Positions 17,254-26,821 of a stretch of 64,000 nt of DNA are shown here, in pieces. Every line of letters begins with the position of its first letter. Within the stretch, counting starts at the first letter, position 1. Both the position numbers and the translations under genes were made by a program. The stretch is from assembly GCF_000336815.1 (NCBI RefSeq), contig NZ_AOLG01000047.1:18676-82675 (forward strand), read 5' to 3'. The DNA is from Haloferax prahovense DSM 18310 (GTDB taxonomy: Archaea; Halobacteriota; Halobacteria; Halobacteriales; Haloferacaceae). The notes under the pieces are model-generated. The model worked only from the letters and a program-made list of their open reading frames with translations, was not told the origin of the DNA and searched no databases.

Positions 17254-17366
17254 TGAGCGGAATACGTAACCGTAGTTATTATGATTTTGGTGAGATTGTG
17301 TAACACCCCACAGTTCGACGGCGAGCGACGGTGACTCGGGCTCTCACGCGAGGCCCCTTTCGTGAT

Positions 17367-17375
17367 GTTTAAGTA
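17367..17375 (+). promoter_or_regulatory. TATA-like promoter of the tRNA-Ser/rps13 transcript
   Basis: GTTTAAGTA lies about 85-93 bp before the mature tRNA-Ser 5' end, predicting a primary transcript with a leader near 60 nt. No closer AT-rich box was seen. Confidence 0.4.
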
Positions 17376-17459
17376 ATGCCCCCGTCTCGTAACGGATGCA
17401 ATCGATGTAGGGGAATGTCGTCCCCGAGTCCGGAAGGGCGAAACTAACACGACCGAAGT

Positions 17460-17544
17460 GTTGCGGTAGCCAAGCCTGGCCCAAGGCGCTGGGTTGCTAA
17501 CTCAGTGGCGTCAAGCCCCCGGGGTTCGAATCCCCGCCGCAACG
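17460..17544 (+). tRNA. tRNA-Ser (anticodon GCU)
   Basis: An 85-nt class II tRNA. The acceptor GTTGCGG pairs with CCGCAAC, the T-arm reads CGGGG-TTCGAAT-CCCCG, the anticodon loop is TTGCTAA, and the variable arm is long. The discriminator is G. It ends 23 bp before rps13, the usual archaeal arrangement, and is probably processed from the ribosomal protein transcript. Confidence 0.95.
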
Positions 17545-17567
17545 CTCACAACACGACTTCCAAAGTC

Positions 17568-18071
17568 ATGAGTGCAGAAGAACCACAGGACGGCTCTCCG
17601 GAGGAGGAAGAGGACCTCCGTTACTTCATCCGAATTGGTCAGACCGACCTTGACGGAACGAAGACGGTAGAGCGCAGTCTGTCGGACATGAAGGGTATCG
17701 GCAAGCGCACAGCGCGCATCATCGCCGACGCCGCGGAAGTGGACCGAACGGCGCTGTTCGGTAAGCTTCCCGAAGACGAGATCGACGCCGTTGTCGATGT
17801 CGTCGAGAACTTTGAGGACCACGCCCCCGAGTGGATGGCAAACCGACGGAAGGACTTCTTCTCCGGTGAGACCGACCACATTACGGGTTCGGACCTCGAA
17901 GAAAAGCGGCGGCATGATATCAACCGCATGAAGATGATCAGCTCCTACAAGGGCGTTCGACACCAGCGCGGCCAGAAGGTTCGCGGCCAGCGGACGAAGT
18001 CCACTGGACGTACCGAAGGCACCATCGGTGTCAACGTCGAGGAGATCAAGGAGGCGCAGGCTGAAGAATGA
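17568..18071 (+). CDS. rps13: Ribosomal protein S13 (uS13)
   Basis: A 167-residue small-subunit protein that contacts the head of 16S rRNA and the P-site tRNA/subunit bridges. It has an acidic N-terminal extension (about 20 residues), then the S13 core RYFIRIGQTDLDG, the H2TH region MKGIGKRTARIIADAAEV, and a basic C-terminal tail with YKGVRHQRGQKVRGQRTKSTGR. The ATG at 17568 is chosen because earlier in-frame codons lie inside the tRNA. Its stop overlaps the rps4 start (ATGA), indicating coupled translation. Confidence 0.96.
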   Translation: MSAEEPQDGSPEEEEDLRYFIRIGQTDLDGTKTVERSLSDMKGIGKRTARIIADAAEVDRTALFGKLPEDEIDAVVDVVENFEDHAPEWMANRRKDFFSGETDHITGSDLEEKRRHDINRMKMISSYKGVRHQRGQKVRGQRTKSTGRTEGTIGVNVEEIKEAQAEE

Positions 18072-18595
18072 CGACGGGTAACAACACCAAGTTCTACGAG
18101 ACCCCGAACCACCCGTTCCAGGGCGAGCGTATCGCGCAGGAATCGGACCTCCTCTCTCGGTACGGTCTCAAGAACAAGGAAGAACTCTGGCGCGCGCAGT
18201 CCGAACTGCGCAACCTCCGCCGCGAGGCGCGACGCCTCCTCGGCGAGGCCCAGGGTGACGTCGAAGAGGCCGAGTCGCTCGGTGCCGAGTTCATGGCGCG
18301 CATGCGCCGCTACGGCATCCTCTCTGCGGAGGACGACATCTCCCAGACGCTGCGTCTCGACGTGACCGACATCCTCGAACGTCGGTTCCAGACGGTCGCC
18401 TACCGCAAGGGGCTCGCACAGACGCCCCAGCAGGCCCGTCAGTTCATCGTCCACGGTCACGTGACCGTCGGCGGTGCTCGGACGACCGTCCCCTCCCGAA
18501 AGGTCGAGGTCGACGAAGAGGACACCGTGGCGTTCGACGAGACGTCGAAGCTCGCGGACGAACTGCACCCTGAGCGCGCGGAGGCCCAAGAATGA
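18068..18595 (+). CDS. rps4: Ribosomal protein S4 (uS4)
   Basis: A 175-residue primary 16S rRNA-binding protein of the small subunit. The archaeal N-terminus contains [18 protein letters not shown]. The S4 RNA-binding domain (about 105-165) is recognised by [25 protein letters not shown] and PSRKV. It is coupled by 4-nt overlaps both to rps13 upstream and to rps11 downstream, as in other haloarchaea. Confidence 0.96.
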   Translation: MTTGNNTKFYETPNHPFQGERIAQESDLLSRYGLKNKEELWRAQSELRNLRREARRLLGEAQGDVEEAESLGAEFMARMRRYGILSAEDDISQTLRLDVTDILERRFQTVAYRKGLAQTPQQARQFIVHGHVTVGGARTTVPSRKVEVDEEDTVAFDETSKLADELHPERAEAQE

Positions 18596-18984
18596 GCGAA
18601 TCCGAAACCGGTGACAAGTGGGGAATCGCCCACGTCCACGCATCGTTCAACAACACGCTCATCACGGTGACTGACATCACGGGCGCCGAGACGATCGTCA
18701 AGTCGTCCGGCGGTTCCGTCGTCAAGCAGAACCGTGACGAGGCATCTCCGTACGCGGCCATGCAGATGGCAGAGAGCGTCGCCGACCAGATCAAGGCGGC
18801 CGGTATCGCCGGTCTGCACGTCCGTGTCCGCGGTCCCGGTGGCAACCGTAACAAGAGCCCCGGACCCGGCGCACAGGCAACGATTCGCGCCCTCGCTCGC
18901 GCCGGTCTCGAGATCGGTCGCATCGAGGACGTGACGCCGATTCCGCACGACGGAACTCGCGCGCCGAAAAACAGCCGACTCTAA
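18592..18984 (+). CDS. rps11: Ribosomal protein S11 (uS11)
   Basis: A 130-residue platform protein of the small subunit, near the mRNA exit. Typical motifs are [19 protein letters not shown], the [12 protein letters not shown] helix, [23 protein letters not shown], and the C-terminal [18 protein letters not shown]. The start overlaps the rps4 stop by 4 nt. rpoD follows after 6 bp. Confidence 0.97.
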   Translation: MSESETGDKWGIAHVHASFNNTLITVTDITGAETIVKSSGGSVVKQNRDEASPYAAMQMAESVADQIKAAGIAGLHVRVRGPGGNRNKSPGPGAQATIRALARAGLEIGRIEDVTPIPHDGTRAPKNSRL

Positions 18985-18990
18985 CACACC

Positions 18991-19770
18991 ATGGTAAACG
19001 ACTTCCAGGTCGAGTTCATCGAACGCGAAGACCGACGCGCCCGTTTCGTCGCGCGCGGTCTGACCCCGGCGCTAGCCAACGGCATTCGCCGGGCGATGGT
19101 CGCCGACGTGCCGACGTTCTCCATCGACACCGTTCGGTTCGTGGAGAACACCTCGGTCATGTTCGACGAGATGATCGGGCTTCGTCTCGGTCTGGTTCCG
19201 TTGACCACGCCTCTCGGCGACTTCGAACCCGGTGACACCGTCACCGTCGCGCTCGAAGTCGACGGGCCGGCAACCGCCTACTCCGGGGACATCGAATCCG
19301 CGGACGACATGGTCGTCCCGGCGGACGAGAACATCCCCATCATCGAGCTGAAGGAGGGCCAGCGCCTCGAGTTCGAGGCCGACGCCGTCCTCGGCTACGG
19401 AAAGGACCACGCCAAGAACCAAGGCGGGGTCGCCGTCGGCTATCGACACCTCCAGCGCGTGGAGGTCGTCGGCGACGCCGGCGAGTTCGATGAACAGGAG
19501 CCGAACATCCTCCGCGGCGTCATCGAAGAGGCCGCGGCGGAGCACGCCGAGGGGGACGCCGAAGACGGCGACCTCGTCGCAACCGAAACGTTCGGCAACG
19601 ACCTGACGGAGCGGTACCCCGGTAAAGAGGTCGAAGTACACGACGTGCCCGGAGCGTTCGTCTTCAGTGTGGAGACGGACGGTTCGTTCGACGTCGACGA
19701 GCTCGTGACTCGCGCTGTCGCCTCCTTGGGCGACCGCGCGGCCGAGCTCGAAGAGAAGGTCGCACTGTAA
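18991..19770 (+). CDS. rpoD: DNA-directed RNA polymerase subunit D (Rpo3)
   Basis: A 259-residue alpha-like subunit that nucleates assembly of archaeal RNA polymerase with subunits L, N and P. The start ([20 protein letters not shown]) and the helix [23 protein letters not shown] are diagnostic. The middle insertion that in many archaea carries a ferredoxin-like Fe-S domain is present in acidic form, but the protein contains no cysteine, so no cluster can form. It follows rps11 by 6 bp in the same operon; tRNA-Leu follows. Confidence 0.96.
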   Translation: MVNDFQVEFIEREDRRARFVARGLTPALANGIRRAMVADVPTFSIDTVRFVENTSVMFDEMIGLRLGLVPLTTPLGDFEPGDTVTVALEVDGPATAYSGDIESADDMVVPADENIPIIELKEGQRLEFEADAVLGYGKDHAKNQGGVAVGYRHLQRVEVVGDAGEFDEQEPNILRGVIEEAAAEHAEGDAEDGDLVATETFGNDLTERYPGKEVEVHDVPGAFVFSVETDGSFDVDELVTRAVASLGDRAAELEEKVAL

Positions 19771-19879
19771 GATGAATACTGCCCCGTCTCAACACCGACG
19801 TTCGCCCGCCCCGCGAGGGGTCACGACCACCGATAGCGTGGCGTGTGACTCGCTCACGGCGGCGGGTCGGACCGAAGGT

Positions 19880-19887
19880 GTTTTTAC
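19880..19887 (+). promoter_or_regulatory. TATA-like promoter of tRNA-Leu and downstream operon
   Basis: GTTTTTAC lies 27-34 bp before the mature tRNA-Leu 5' end. A second promoter here would allow separate expression of tRNA-Leu and the rpl18e-rps2 segment. Confidence 0.45.
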
Positions 19888-19913
19888 GGGGCATGAAGTA
19901 CAGCGGAATGCTT

Positions 19914-19998
19914 GCAGGGATAGCCAAGTCTGGCCAACGGCGCAGCGTTCAGGGCGCTGTCTCATAGGAGTCCGCAGGTTCAAATCCTGCTCCCTGCA
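19914..19998 (+). tRNA. tRNA-Leu (anticodon CAG)
   Basis: An 85-nt class II tRNA. The acceptor GCAGGGA pairs with TCCCTGC, the anticodon stem CAGCG pairs with CGCTG around loop TTCAGGG, and the T-arm is GCAGG-TTCAAAT-CCTGC. The variable arm is long and the discriminator is A, as for archaeal leucine tRNAs. It lies between rpoD and rpl18e. Confidence 0.95.
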
Positions 19999-20024
19999 CT
20001 CCGCTTTCTCTCTGGAGGTAGACA

Positions 20025-20375
20025 ATGAGTAAGACGAACCCGAGACTCAACAGTCTCATCGCCGAGCTGAAGGCGGTCTCGCGTGAGTCCGGTGCCAACG
20101 TCTGGCAGGATGTCGCGGACCGTCTCGAAAAGCCACGGCGCACCCACGCGGAAGTCAACCTTGGTCGTATCGAACGATACGCTCAGGAAGACGAGACCGT
20201 CGTCGTGCCCGGCAAGGTGCTGGGTAGCGGTGTGCTGCAGAAGAACGTCACAGTCGCGGCCGTGGACTTCTCGTCCACCGCTCGAAAGAAGATCGAGCAG
20301 GTCGGCGACACCGTGACGCTAGAACAACTCGCTGAACAGAACCCCGACGGGTCCAACGTACGGGTGATCCGATGA
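20025..20375 (+). CDS. rpl18e: Ribosomal protein L18e (eL18)
   Basis: A 116-residue large-subunit protein of the archaeal/eukaryotic set, related in fold to bacterial L15. Recognised by [24 protein letters not shown] broken into its conserved parts, [10 protein letters not shown], and [13 protein letters not shown]. An AGGT-like stretch sits shortly before the ATG. Its stop overlaps the rpl13 start by 4 nt. Confidence 0.95.
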   Translation: MSKTNPRLNSLIAELKAVSRESGANVWQDVADRLEKPRRTHAEVNLGRIERYAQEDETVVVPGKVLGSGVLQKNVTVAAVDFSSTARKKIEQVGDTVTLEQLAEQNPDGSNVRVIR

Positions 20376-20809
20376 GCCTCGCAGAATTCGACGCAGACGT
20401 CGTTGTCGACGCTCGAAACTGCATCGTCGGCCGCGTCGCCTCGGAGGTCGCACAGCGCGCCCTCGCAGGGGAGACGGTCGCCGTCGTCAACGCTGAAGAC
20501 GCCGTCATCACGGGCTCGGAACAGGACGTGATGGCCAAGTACAGAAAGCGCGTCGAAGTCGGTTCGGACCAGGGTCCGTACTACCCGAAGCGTCCCGACC
20601 GCATCTTCAAGCGTGCCATCCGCGGCATGCTTCCGTACAAGAAGCCCCGCGGCCGCGAGGCGCTCTCGAACGTCCGCGTCTACGTCGGCAATCCGTACGA
20701 CGAAGACGGCGAGATGCTCGAAGACACCTCGCTGGACCGACTTTCGAACATCAAGTTCATCTCGCTCGGAGAGGTCTCCGAGAAGCTGGGTGCTAACGTC
20801 ACATGGTAA
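20372..20809 (+). CDS. rpl13: Ribosomal protein L13 (uL13)
   Basis: A 145-residue early-assembly 23S rRNA-binding protein. Diagnostic segments are [37 protein letters not shown], and [20 protein letters not shown]. It is translationally coupled to rpl18e (ATGA) and overlaps rps9 by 7 nt. Confidence 0.96.
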   Translation: MSLAEFDADVVVDARNCIVGRVASEVAQRALAGETVAVVNAEDAVITGSEQDVMAKYRKRVEVGSDQGPYYPKRPDRIFKRAIRGMLPYKKPRGREALSNVRVYVGNPYDEDGEMLEDTSLDRLSNIKFISLGEVSEKLGANVTW

Positions 20810-21201
20810 CGAACACGTCCGGTAAGAAGAAGACCGCAATCGCCCGCGCCACCGTGCGCGAGGGCGAAGGTCGAGTCCGAATCAACTCCCAGCCGGTCGA
20901 GCTGGTCGAGCCGGAGATGGCCCGCCTCAAGATGCTGGAACCGTTCCGCATCGCAGGCGAGGACCTCCGCTCGCAGGTCGACATCGACGTGCGCGTCAAC
21001 GGCGGCGGCGTGGCCGGTCAGGCCGACGCAGTCCGCACCGCGCTCGCTCGTGGCCTGGTGCAGTACCTGAACGACGCGGAGCTTCGCGACGCGTACATGG
21101 AGTTCGACCGCTCGCTTCTGGTCAACGACGTCCGCCAGTCCGAACCCAAGAAGTGGGGCGGACCGGGCGCGCGCGCTCGTTACCAGAAGTCCTACCGCTG
21201 A
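20803..21201 (+). CDS. rps9: Ribosomal protein S9 (uS9)
   Basis: A 132-residue small-subunit head protein. Typical parts are the N-terminal [18 protein letters not shown], the [21 protein letters not shown] helix region, and the C-terminal tail [14 protein letters not shown], whose final basic residues reach the P-site tRNA. The start overlaps the rpl13 end by 7 nt. Confidence 0.96.
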   Translation: MVTNTSGKKKTAIARATVREGEGRVRINSQPVELVEPEMARLKMLEPFRIAGEDLRSQVDIDVRVNGGGVAGQADAVRTALARGLVQYLNDAELRDAYMEFDRSLLVNDVRQSEPKKWGGPGARARYQKSYR

Positions 21202-21213
21202 GGTGATCTAACC

Positions 21214-21408
21214 ATGATGATTCCCGTCCGGTGTTTCACCTGCGGCACAGTGATCGGCGAACACTGGGACGAGTTCAAAGCCCGTGCTCGCGAGGGAGAC
21301 GAGGACCCCGCTGACGTCCTCGACGACCTCGGAGTCACGCGTGCCTGCTGCCGGCGGATGATGGTGTCGCACAAGGACCTCGTGGACGTCGTATCTCCCT
21401 ACCAATGA
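21214..21408 (+). CDS. rpoN: DNA-directed RNA polymerase subunit N (Rpo10)
   Basis: A 64-residue zinc-binding subunit of archaeal RNA polymerase that packs with subunits D and L. The zinc ligands are visible as CFTCG near the N-terminus and the adjacent pair CC in TRACCRRMM. Two consecutive ATGs (21214 and 21217) are possible starts; an AGGTGATCT stretch upstream could serve as a ribosome binding site. The stop overlaps rpoK by 4 nt. Confidence 0.95.
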   Translation: MMIPVRCFTCGTVIGEHWDEFKARAREGDEDPADVLDDLGVTRACCRRMMVSHKDLVDVVSPYQ

Positions 21409-21581
21409 TTCAACGGTACAACCGATACGAGAAGGCACGAATCCTCGGCGCACGAGCGCTGCAGGTCTCCTACGGTGCACCCGTTCTCGTCGATTCGGAA
21501 CAGACCGAACCGATATTAATCGCCGCTGAGGAGTACGACGCAGGTGTACTTCCGTTCACCGTCAAACGAGAGGGTAAGTGA
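21405..21581 (+). CDS. rpoK: DNA-directed RNA polymerase subunit K (Rpo6)
   Basis: A 58-residue omega-like subunit that stabilises assembly of the polymerase. The translation begins [20 protein letters not shown] and includes [10 protein letters not shown] and a final FTVKREGK, all typical of the family. It is short because haloarchaeal RpoK lacks the long acidic N-terminus. It is coupled to rpoN by ATGA and followed by eno after 4 bp. Confidence 0.93.
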   Translation: MIQRYNRYEKARILGARALQVSYGAPVLVDSEQTEPILIAAEEYDAGVLPFTVKREGK

Positions 21582-21585
21582 CAAC

Positions 21586-22785
21586 ATGACTCGAATCACA
21601 TCCGTAGCTCTGCGCCGCGTGCTCGACTCCCGTGGGAACCCGACGGTCGAAGCCGACGTGCTCACCGAATCCGGTGGGTTCGGTCGCGCTGCGGCCCCGA
21701 GCGGGGCCTCCACCGGCGAGTACGAGGCAATCGAACTGCCGCCGACCGAAGCAATCGCCGCCGCGCGGCGACACGCCGTTCCCCGACTCGTGGACGAGGT
21801 CCACGCGGGCAACCAGCGTGAGGTCGACGCGACGCTCCGCGCCGCAGACGGCTCCGAGAACTTCTCGGAAATCGGCGCGAACAGTGCGGTCGCCATCTCG
21901 ATGGCGGCCGCCAAGGCCGGTGCCGACGTGCTCGGTGCACCCCTGTACCAGCACCTCGGCGGCGCGTTCCGCGGCGACAACTTCCCGACGCCGCTCGGGA
22001 ACGTCATCGGTGGCGGTGAACACGCCAAAGAAGCGACGAACATTCAGGAGTTCCTCGCCGCGCCGGTCGGCGCGCCGAGCGTCTCCGAAGCCGTCTTCGC
22101 CAACGCGAAGGTCCACGCCCGCGCGTCCGAGATTCTCGACGAGCGCGGCGTGCCCGCCGCGAAGGGCGACGAGGGTGCGTGGGCACCGCCGGTATCCGAC
22201 GCCGACGCGTTCGAAATCATGGGCGAAGCGGTATCCGACGTCGAGGACGAACTCGGCTTCGAGATTCGCTTCGGTCTCGACATCGCGGCCTCGGAGATGT
22301 TCGAAGATGGCGTCTACCACTACGGTGACGAGACGAAGACGACCGACGAGCAGATCGACTACGTCGCCGAGATGGTCGACGAGTACGACCTCGTCTACGT
22401 CGAAGACCCCCTCGACGAGAACGACTACGAGGGCTTCGCGGAACTCACAGAGCGCGTGGGCGACCGCACGCTCATCTGCGGTGACGACCTGTTCGTCACC
22501 AACGTCGACCGTCTGCAGGACGGCATCGACGTGGGCGCCGCGAACTCCATCCTCATCAAGCCGAACCAGATCGGGACGCTGACCGACGCGTTCGACGCTG
22601 TCGAACTGGCCTCCCGAAACGGAATGGACGCCGTCATCTCTCACCGCTCCGGTGAGACGGAAGACGCGACCATCGCACACCTCGCCGTCGCAACCGACGC
22701 GCCGTTCATCAAGACTGGCACGGTGCAGGGCGAGCGAACCGCCAAACTGAACGAACTCATCCGCATCGCGGACGACGCAGTATGA
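21586..22785 (+). CDS. eno: Enolase
   Basis: A 399-residue glycolytic/gluconeogenic enzyme that interconverts 2-phosphoglycerate and phosphoenolpyruvate with Mg2+. Visible motifs are [13 protein letters not shown], the [11 protein letters not shown] loop, GDEGAWAP, metal ligands in [10 protein letters not shown] and CGDDLFVTN, the catalytic-lysine segment [11 protein letters not shown], and SHRSGETED. The ATG at 21586 follows rpoK by 4 bp. An upstream frame extension overlaps rpoK and is rejected. The position between rpoK and rps2 is a conserved archaeal arrangement. Confidence 0.96.
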   Translation: MTRITSVALRRVLDSRGNPTVEADVLTESGGFGRAAAPSGASTGEYEAIELPPTEAIAAARRHAVPRLVDEVHAGNQREVDATLRAADGSENFSEIGANSAVAISMAAAKAGADVLGAPLYQHLGGAFRGDNFPTPLGNVIGGGEHAKEATNIQEFLAAPVGAPSVSEAVFANAKVHARASEILDERGVPAAKGDEGAWAPPVSDADAFEIMGEAVSDVEDELGFEIRFGLDIAASEMFEDGVYHYGDETKTTDEQIDYVAEMVDEYDLVYVEDPLDENDYEGFAELTERVGDRTLICGDDLFVTNVDRLQDGIDVGAANSILIKPNQIGTLTDAFDAVELASRNGMDAVISHRSGETEDATIAHLAVATDAPFIKTGTVQGERTAKLNELIRIADDAV

Positions 22786-23564
22786 GCGACAACGAAAACG
22801 ACGCGGTGGAGGTCGCCGACGAGGAACCCGAGACGGAGACCGAAGCGGTCGCCGAGACGGAACCCGCCGAGGCCGCCACCGAAGACGAGACAGCAGAGAC
22901 CGCCGAGGCGGCCGACGAAGCCGCCGAAGCCGAAGAAGCAGAGCCGGAACCGGCCTTCGACGAGGACGTTATGCCCGACGAAGACGCCGACCTGCTCATC
23001 CCGGTCGAGGACTACCTGGCCGCCGGTGTCCACATCGGTACCCAGCAGAAGACCAAGGACATGGTCCGGTTCATCCACCGTGTCCGCGACGACGGGCTCT
23101 ACGTGCTCGACGTCAGCCAGACGGACTCGCGAATCCGCACCGCCGCGGACTTCCTCGCGAACTACAGTCCGGAGCAGATTCTGGTCACGTCCTCCCGCCA
23201 GTACGGTCGCTTCCCGGCCGAGAAGTTCGCCGACGCCGTCGGCGCTCGCGCCCGCACGGGCCGCTTCATCCCGGGAACCCTGACGAACCCCGACTACGCC
23301 GGCTACATCGAACCCGACGTGGTCGTCGTCACCGACCCGATTGGTGACGCGCAGGCCGTCAAGGAGGCCATCACGGTCGGCATCCCGGTCATCGCGATGT
23401 GCGACTCCAACAACCAGACGTCGAACGTCGACCTCGTCGTCCCGACGAACAACAAGGGTCGGCGCGCGCTGTCGGTCGTCTACTGGCTCCTCGCCAACGA
23501 GACGCTCGACCGCCGCGGCTCCGACACGGTCTACGCCCTCGAAGACTTCGAGGCCGAACTGTAG
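22782..23564 (+). CDS. rps2: Ribosomal protein S2 (uS2)
   Basis: A 260-residue small-subunit protein. Residues 1-65 form a Glu/Ala/Thr-rich acidic extension typical of haloarchaea and probably disordered. The core (about 66-260) has [33 protein letters not shown], and [13 protein letters not shown]. The start overlaps the eno stop by 4 nt. It is the last gene of the supercluster, and a short T-run (around 23589-23592) follows. Confidence 0.96.
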   Translation: MSDNENDAVEVADEEPETETEAVAETEPAEAATEDETAETAEAADEAAEAEEAEPEPAFDEDVMPDEDADLLIPVEDYLAAGVHIGTQQKTKDMVRFIHRVRDDGLYVLDVSQTDSRIRTAADFLANYSPEQILVTSSRQYGRFPAEKFADAVGARARTGRFIPGTLTNPDYAGYIEPDVVVVTDPIGDAQAVKEAITVGIPVIAMCDSNNQTSNVDLVVPTNNKGRRALSVVYWLLANETLDRRGSDTVYALEDFEAEL

Positions 23565-23720
23565 TTCGGGACGACATTTCGACTCGACTTTTCTGACGCC
23601 CGCCCGGTGAGCGGCGGCGCGTTCTCTCGGTTCGATAGCGGTACAGCGACGCCGACCCGAGAGCCGTGCGCATCGCGCCCGCCGCAAACGGTTTTGTGCG
23701 TCGTTCCCATAGCTAACCAC

Positions 23721-24881
23721 ATGAGTAAACTCCTCCACCAGCTCACCGTGGGCGAACTCGCTGACCGGGTAGACGCGGGCGACTCGTTCACCGTGGTCGA
23801 CACGCGACCGCCCGAGAGCTTCGAGTCGTGGCATATCGAGGGCTCGGTTAACGTTCCCTTCCACCCCGTCGACGGACTCGGCGGCGACTGGGATTGGGAT
23901 CGCGTCGACGACCTCGCCGAGGAAGGACCGGTCGTCGCCATCTGCGGGAAGGGGCTGTCCTCTACGTCGTTCGGGTTCGAACTCGCGGCGCGGGGCTACG
24001 ACGAGGTTGAGGTCGTCAAAGGCGGCATGGAGGACTGGAGCAAGCTGTACGAGGTGGTCGAACTCGACACCGGCGACGACGACCTGTTCGTCGCGCAGGT
24101 CCAGCGGCGCGCGAAGGGCTGTCTCGGCTACGTCGTCGGCTCGCGGTCGGCCCGCGAGGCGGTCGTCGTGGACGCGACCCGGCAGGTCCACGAGTTCGAA
24201 CTCGTCGCCGCCGACGCCGGCATGACGGTCTCGGGTGTGCTCGACACGCACGTCCACGCCGACCACGTCTCGGGCGGTCGGACCCTCGCCGACCGACTCG
24301 GCGTACCGTACTACCTCGGTTCGGAGGCGGCGGACCGCGACGTTGCATACGAGTTCACCGCGCTCGACGACGGCGAGACGCTGAGCGTCGGTGACTACGA
24401 CATCGAGGCGATTCACGCGCCGGGCCACACCTCGGACATGACGAACTACCTCGTCGACGGTCGGCTCCTCCTCACCGGCGACACGCTGTTCGTCGAGTCG
24501 GTCGGCCGGACGGAGCTCCAGTTCGGCGACGCCGACGCGGCGACGGGCGCGGAACTCCTCTACGAGACGCTCCACGACACGCTGTTGTCGCTTCCCGACG
24601 AGACGCGCGTCCTCCCCGGGCACGTCTCAGTCGGGGCGGACGGGCGCTACGGCGTCGCCGCGCCGGGCAAACTCGTGAGCGCGACGCTCGGCGACCTGCG
24701 CGGGGAACTCGACTTGCTGTCGATGGACGAGTCGGCGTTCGTCGACCGGGTGGCCGGAGATACGCCCGAAAAGCCCGCGAACTACGAGCGCGTCATCGCC
24801 ATCAACACCGGGCGGGCCTCGGTCGGCGACGAGGAGGAGGCGACCGAACTCGAACTCGGACCGAACAACTGCGCCGCCTGA
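23721..24881 (+). CDS. Rhodanese / metallo-beta-lactamase fusion (persulfide dioxygenase-like)
   Basis: A 386-residue cytosolic protein with an N-terminal rhodanese domain (about 1-110; TRPPESFESWHIEGSVNVP and active-site loop AICGKGLSS with Cys75) and a C-terminal metallo-beta-lactamase domain. The metal motif is THVHADHVSGG (176-186), followed by HAPGHTSDM, LLTGDTLF and VLPGH. ETHE1-like members oxidise glutathione persulfide to sulfite; a haloarchaeal thiol such as gamma-glutamylcysteine may replace glutathione. Here the rhodanese precedes the dioxygenase domain. The ATG at 23721 has a GGTTTTGT box about 24-31 bp upstream. Function is inferred from domains. Confidence 0.85.
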   Translation: MSKLLHQLTVGELADRVDAGDSFTVVDTRPPESFESWHIEGSVNVPFHPVDGLGGDWDWDRVDDLAEEGPVVAICGKGLSSTSFGFELAARGYDEVEVVKGGMEDWSKLYEVVELDTGDDDLFVAQVQRRAKGCLGYVVGSRSAREAVVVDATRQVHEFELVAADAGMTVSGVLDTHVHADHVSGGRTLADRLGVPYYLGSEAADRDVAYEFTALDDGETLSVGDYDIEAIHAPGHTSDMTNYLVDGRLLLTGDTLFVESVGRTELQFGDADAATGAELLYETLHDTLLSLPDETRVLPGHVSVGADGRYGVAAPGKLVSATLGDLRGELDLLSMDESAFVDRVAGDTPEKPANYERVIAINTGRASVGDEEEATELELGPNNCAA

Positions 24882-24928
24882 GCCGACCGTCAGACCTCGA
24901 CTCGCGATTCAGGGCGATTCGGGCCGAT

Positions 24929-25747
24929 TCAGGGGAGTTCCACCACGCCCAGTCGCCCCTCGAACAGGTCGTGGTCGAACCACGCCATGTGGCGGTCGCT
25001 GTAGCGAATCTCGGGGCCGAGCGACAGCGAGTTCCGCGCCCGGTCGAGGTCGGTGACGCCGACGAGAAACGCGCACGGTCCCTCGCCGACCTCGTCGATG
25101 CGCGCTTCGAGCGCGCCGCCGCCGGGTTCGCACAGGGCGAGCGGCGTGCCGGGAAGGACGGCGAACTCGGAGAACGGCCCGTTGATGTCGACCGGCGAAG
25201 GGTAGCGGTGCCGCCGGGCGAACAGCGCCGCGGTCGCCTCGCGGTCGCGGGTGGCGACGACGACGGTGTGGAGTCCGCGGACGGCGGCGTTTCGCGCGGC
25301 TTTCGGGACGCGGTAGCTCCGAGGGGTGCGGTCGCGGATGAAGAAGGGGAGTCGCTGGTCCGCACCCTCGAAGCTCATGTCCCACTCGACGAGGCGGCCG
25401 TCCGGCCGAGCGCGAGAGGCCTCGTGCGGGCCATCGACGGGGAGGCCGGCGTCGATGGCGCTTTTGGCGGTGGCGGCGGCGTCGTCGGTCTCCAGACACC
25501 ACGATGCGGGGCCGGCGTCGGCCGCGAGGTGGGCTGGCCAGAATCCGGCGTCCGCCGCGTCGGTTCCGAGCGTCGGCGCGATGAGTTCGAGGTACGACCC
25601 GTCGGGGAACGGAACGACGGCCATGTGAGTCGTTCCGGTCCCGTGTTCGCCGCCGTAGGTTGGGGTGAGGCCGACTTCGTTCGCGGCCGCTCGGAGTTCG
25701 TACAGCTCGGTACCACCGAACGCGACGTGGTCGATGGTTCGGTCCAT
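24929..25747 (-). CDS. Glyoxalase-like (VOC fold) protein
   Basis: A 272-residue protein of the vicinal oxygen chelate fold, resembling the glyoxalase-like PF13468 group. The N-terminal half starts IDHVAFGGTELYEL and contains TTHMAVVPFPDGSYLELIAP. The second half starts GLHTVVVATRDREATAALFA and has SEFAVLPGTPLALCEPGG. These two related halves fit paired VOC modules. Metal ligands and substrate are not clear. It converges with the rhodanese fusion gene (47 bp apart). An AT-rich stretch upstream of 25747 may serve as a promoter. Confidence 0.75.
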   Translation of the reverse strand: MDRTIDHVAFGGTELYELRAAANEVGLTPTYGGEHGTGTTHMAVVPFPDGSYLELIAPTLGTDAADAGFWPAHLAADAGPASWCLETDDAAATAKSAIDAGLPVDGPHEASRARPDGRLVEWDMSFEGADQRLPFFIRDRTPRSYRVPKAARNAAVRGLHTVVVATRDREATAALFARRHRYPSPVDINGPFSEFAVLPGTPLALCEPGGGALEARIDEVGEGPCAFLVGVTDLDRARNSLSLGPEIRYSDRHMAWFDHDLFEGRLGVVELP

Positions 25748-25856
25748 ACGCTCCCCACGTCAGACTCGGTATAGTGTTTAGGGGCGTTCTGTCTGGGAGT
25801 CTGAGGGTTCGTTTCCCCGACCGAAGCGTTTTGCGTCCGGCCCGCCACGATACCGT

Positions 25857-26819
25857 ATGAACCTCTTTCGGAGCGTCAAAGCGGTCGCGGACGCTTCGGC
25901 GACCGGCTCCGGCACCATCGACTGGGACGCCGTCGCCGAGGCCGCGAAAGCCGCGACCGACCCCGGCTCGCTCGACCTCTCGGAGGCGGAGCGAGCGGGG
26001 TACGCCGCGGACGTTCGCGACGCGCGCGACCGCCTTTCGACCGTCGCCGAGGTGGAGTTCGACGTGCCCGAAGTCGTCGAAGTCCAGAACCGACACCACT
26101 GGATAGACGCGAACGTGGCGACGTTCCGACGGGTGATGGTCCCGTTCGAGGAACACGGCCCGGCGCTCCTTCCCGGTGTCACCCGCGCCGTCAACACCGG
26201 CTCGTTCGCCTTCGTCCTCTCGTTCCTCGGGAACAACGTCCTCGGGCAGTACGACCCGCTGCTCCTCGCCGAGGGCGACGACGACCACGGCCTGTACTTC
26301 GTCCACCCGAACATCCGCCGGGTCGCCGACAGCCTCGACGTGGACTACCCGCGGTTCCGCCGCTGGATCGCCTTCCACGAGGTGTCCCACGCCGCGGAGT
26401 TCGGCGCGGCCCCGTGGCTCTCGACGCACCTCGAATCGCGGATGCAACGCGGCGTCGACGCGCTCGTCGAAGGCGACATCGACCGCAACGCGTTCCGCGA
26501 ACTCGACACGGCGATGACCGCCGTCGAGGGCTACGCGGAACTGCTGATGGACCGGGCGTTCGACGACGACTACGAGGACCTCCGCCGGAAGCTCGACGAG
26601 CGACGACAGGGCGGCGGTCCCGTCGCGAAGCTCGCGCGTCGGCTCCTCGGACTCGGCCTCAAGCGCCGGCAGTACGAACGCGGCGCTCGGTTCTTCGAGC
26701 ACGTCGCCGACGAACGCGGCGTCGCGGCCGCTTCGCGAGTGTGGGACCATCCGGAGAACTTACCGACCGACGCCGAATTGGACGCGCCCGAGCGATGGAT
26801 CGCGCGGGTGTCGCCCTGA
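25857..26819 (+). CDS. DUF2342-family zinc metalloprotein
   Basis: A 320-residue protein of the DUF2342 family, sometimes called F420-biosynthesis-associated or zinc-dependent protease-like. The zinc signature HEVSH lies at 174-178 in RWIAFHEVSHAAEFG, with a downstream Glu-containing helix (MTAVEGYAELLMD). The N-terminal part includes NRHHWIDANVATF. Activity is unproven; in actinobacteria the family occurs near F420 genes, but none is adjacent here. The gene is divergent from the glyoxalase-like gene. Its stop codon lies just beyond the predicted 3' end of the candidate noncoding RNA on the other strand. Confidence 0.82.
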   Translation: MNLFRSVKAVADASATGSGTIDWDAVAEAAKAATDPGSLDLSEAERAGYAADVRDARDRLSTVAEVEFDVPEVVEVQNRHHWIDANVATFRRVMVPFEEHGPALLPGVTRAVNTGSFAFVLSFLGNNVLGQYDPLLLAEGDDDHGLYFVHPNIRRVADSLDVDYPRFRRWIAFHEVSHAAEFGAAPWLSTHLESRMQRGVDALVEGDIDRNAFRELDTAMTAVEGYAELLMDRAFDDDYEDLRRKLDERRQGGGPVAKLARRLLGLGLKRRQYERGARFFEHVADERGVAAASRVWDHPENLPTDAELDAPERWIARVSP

Positions 26820-26821
26820 AG

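Noticed and set aside
22641..24623. A 660-codon open frame on the minus strand across eno, rps2 and the rhodanese fusion
   Set aside because: Antisense to three well-supported genes, with no motif of its own.
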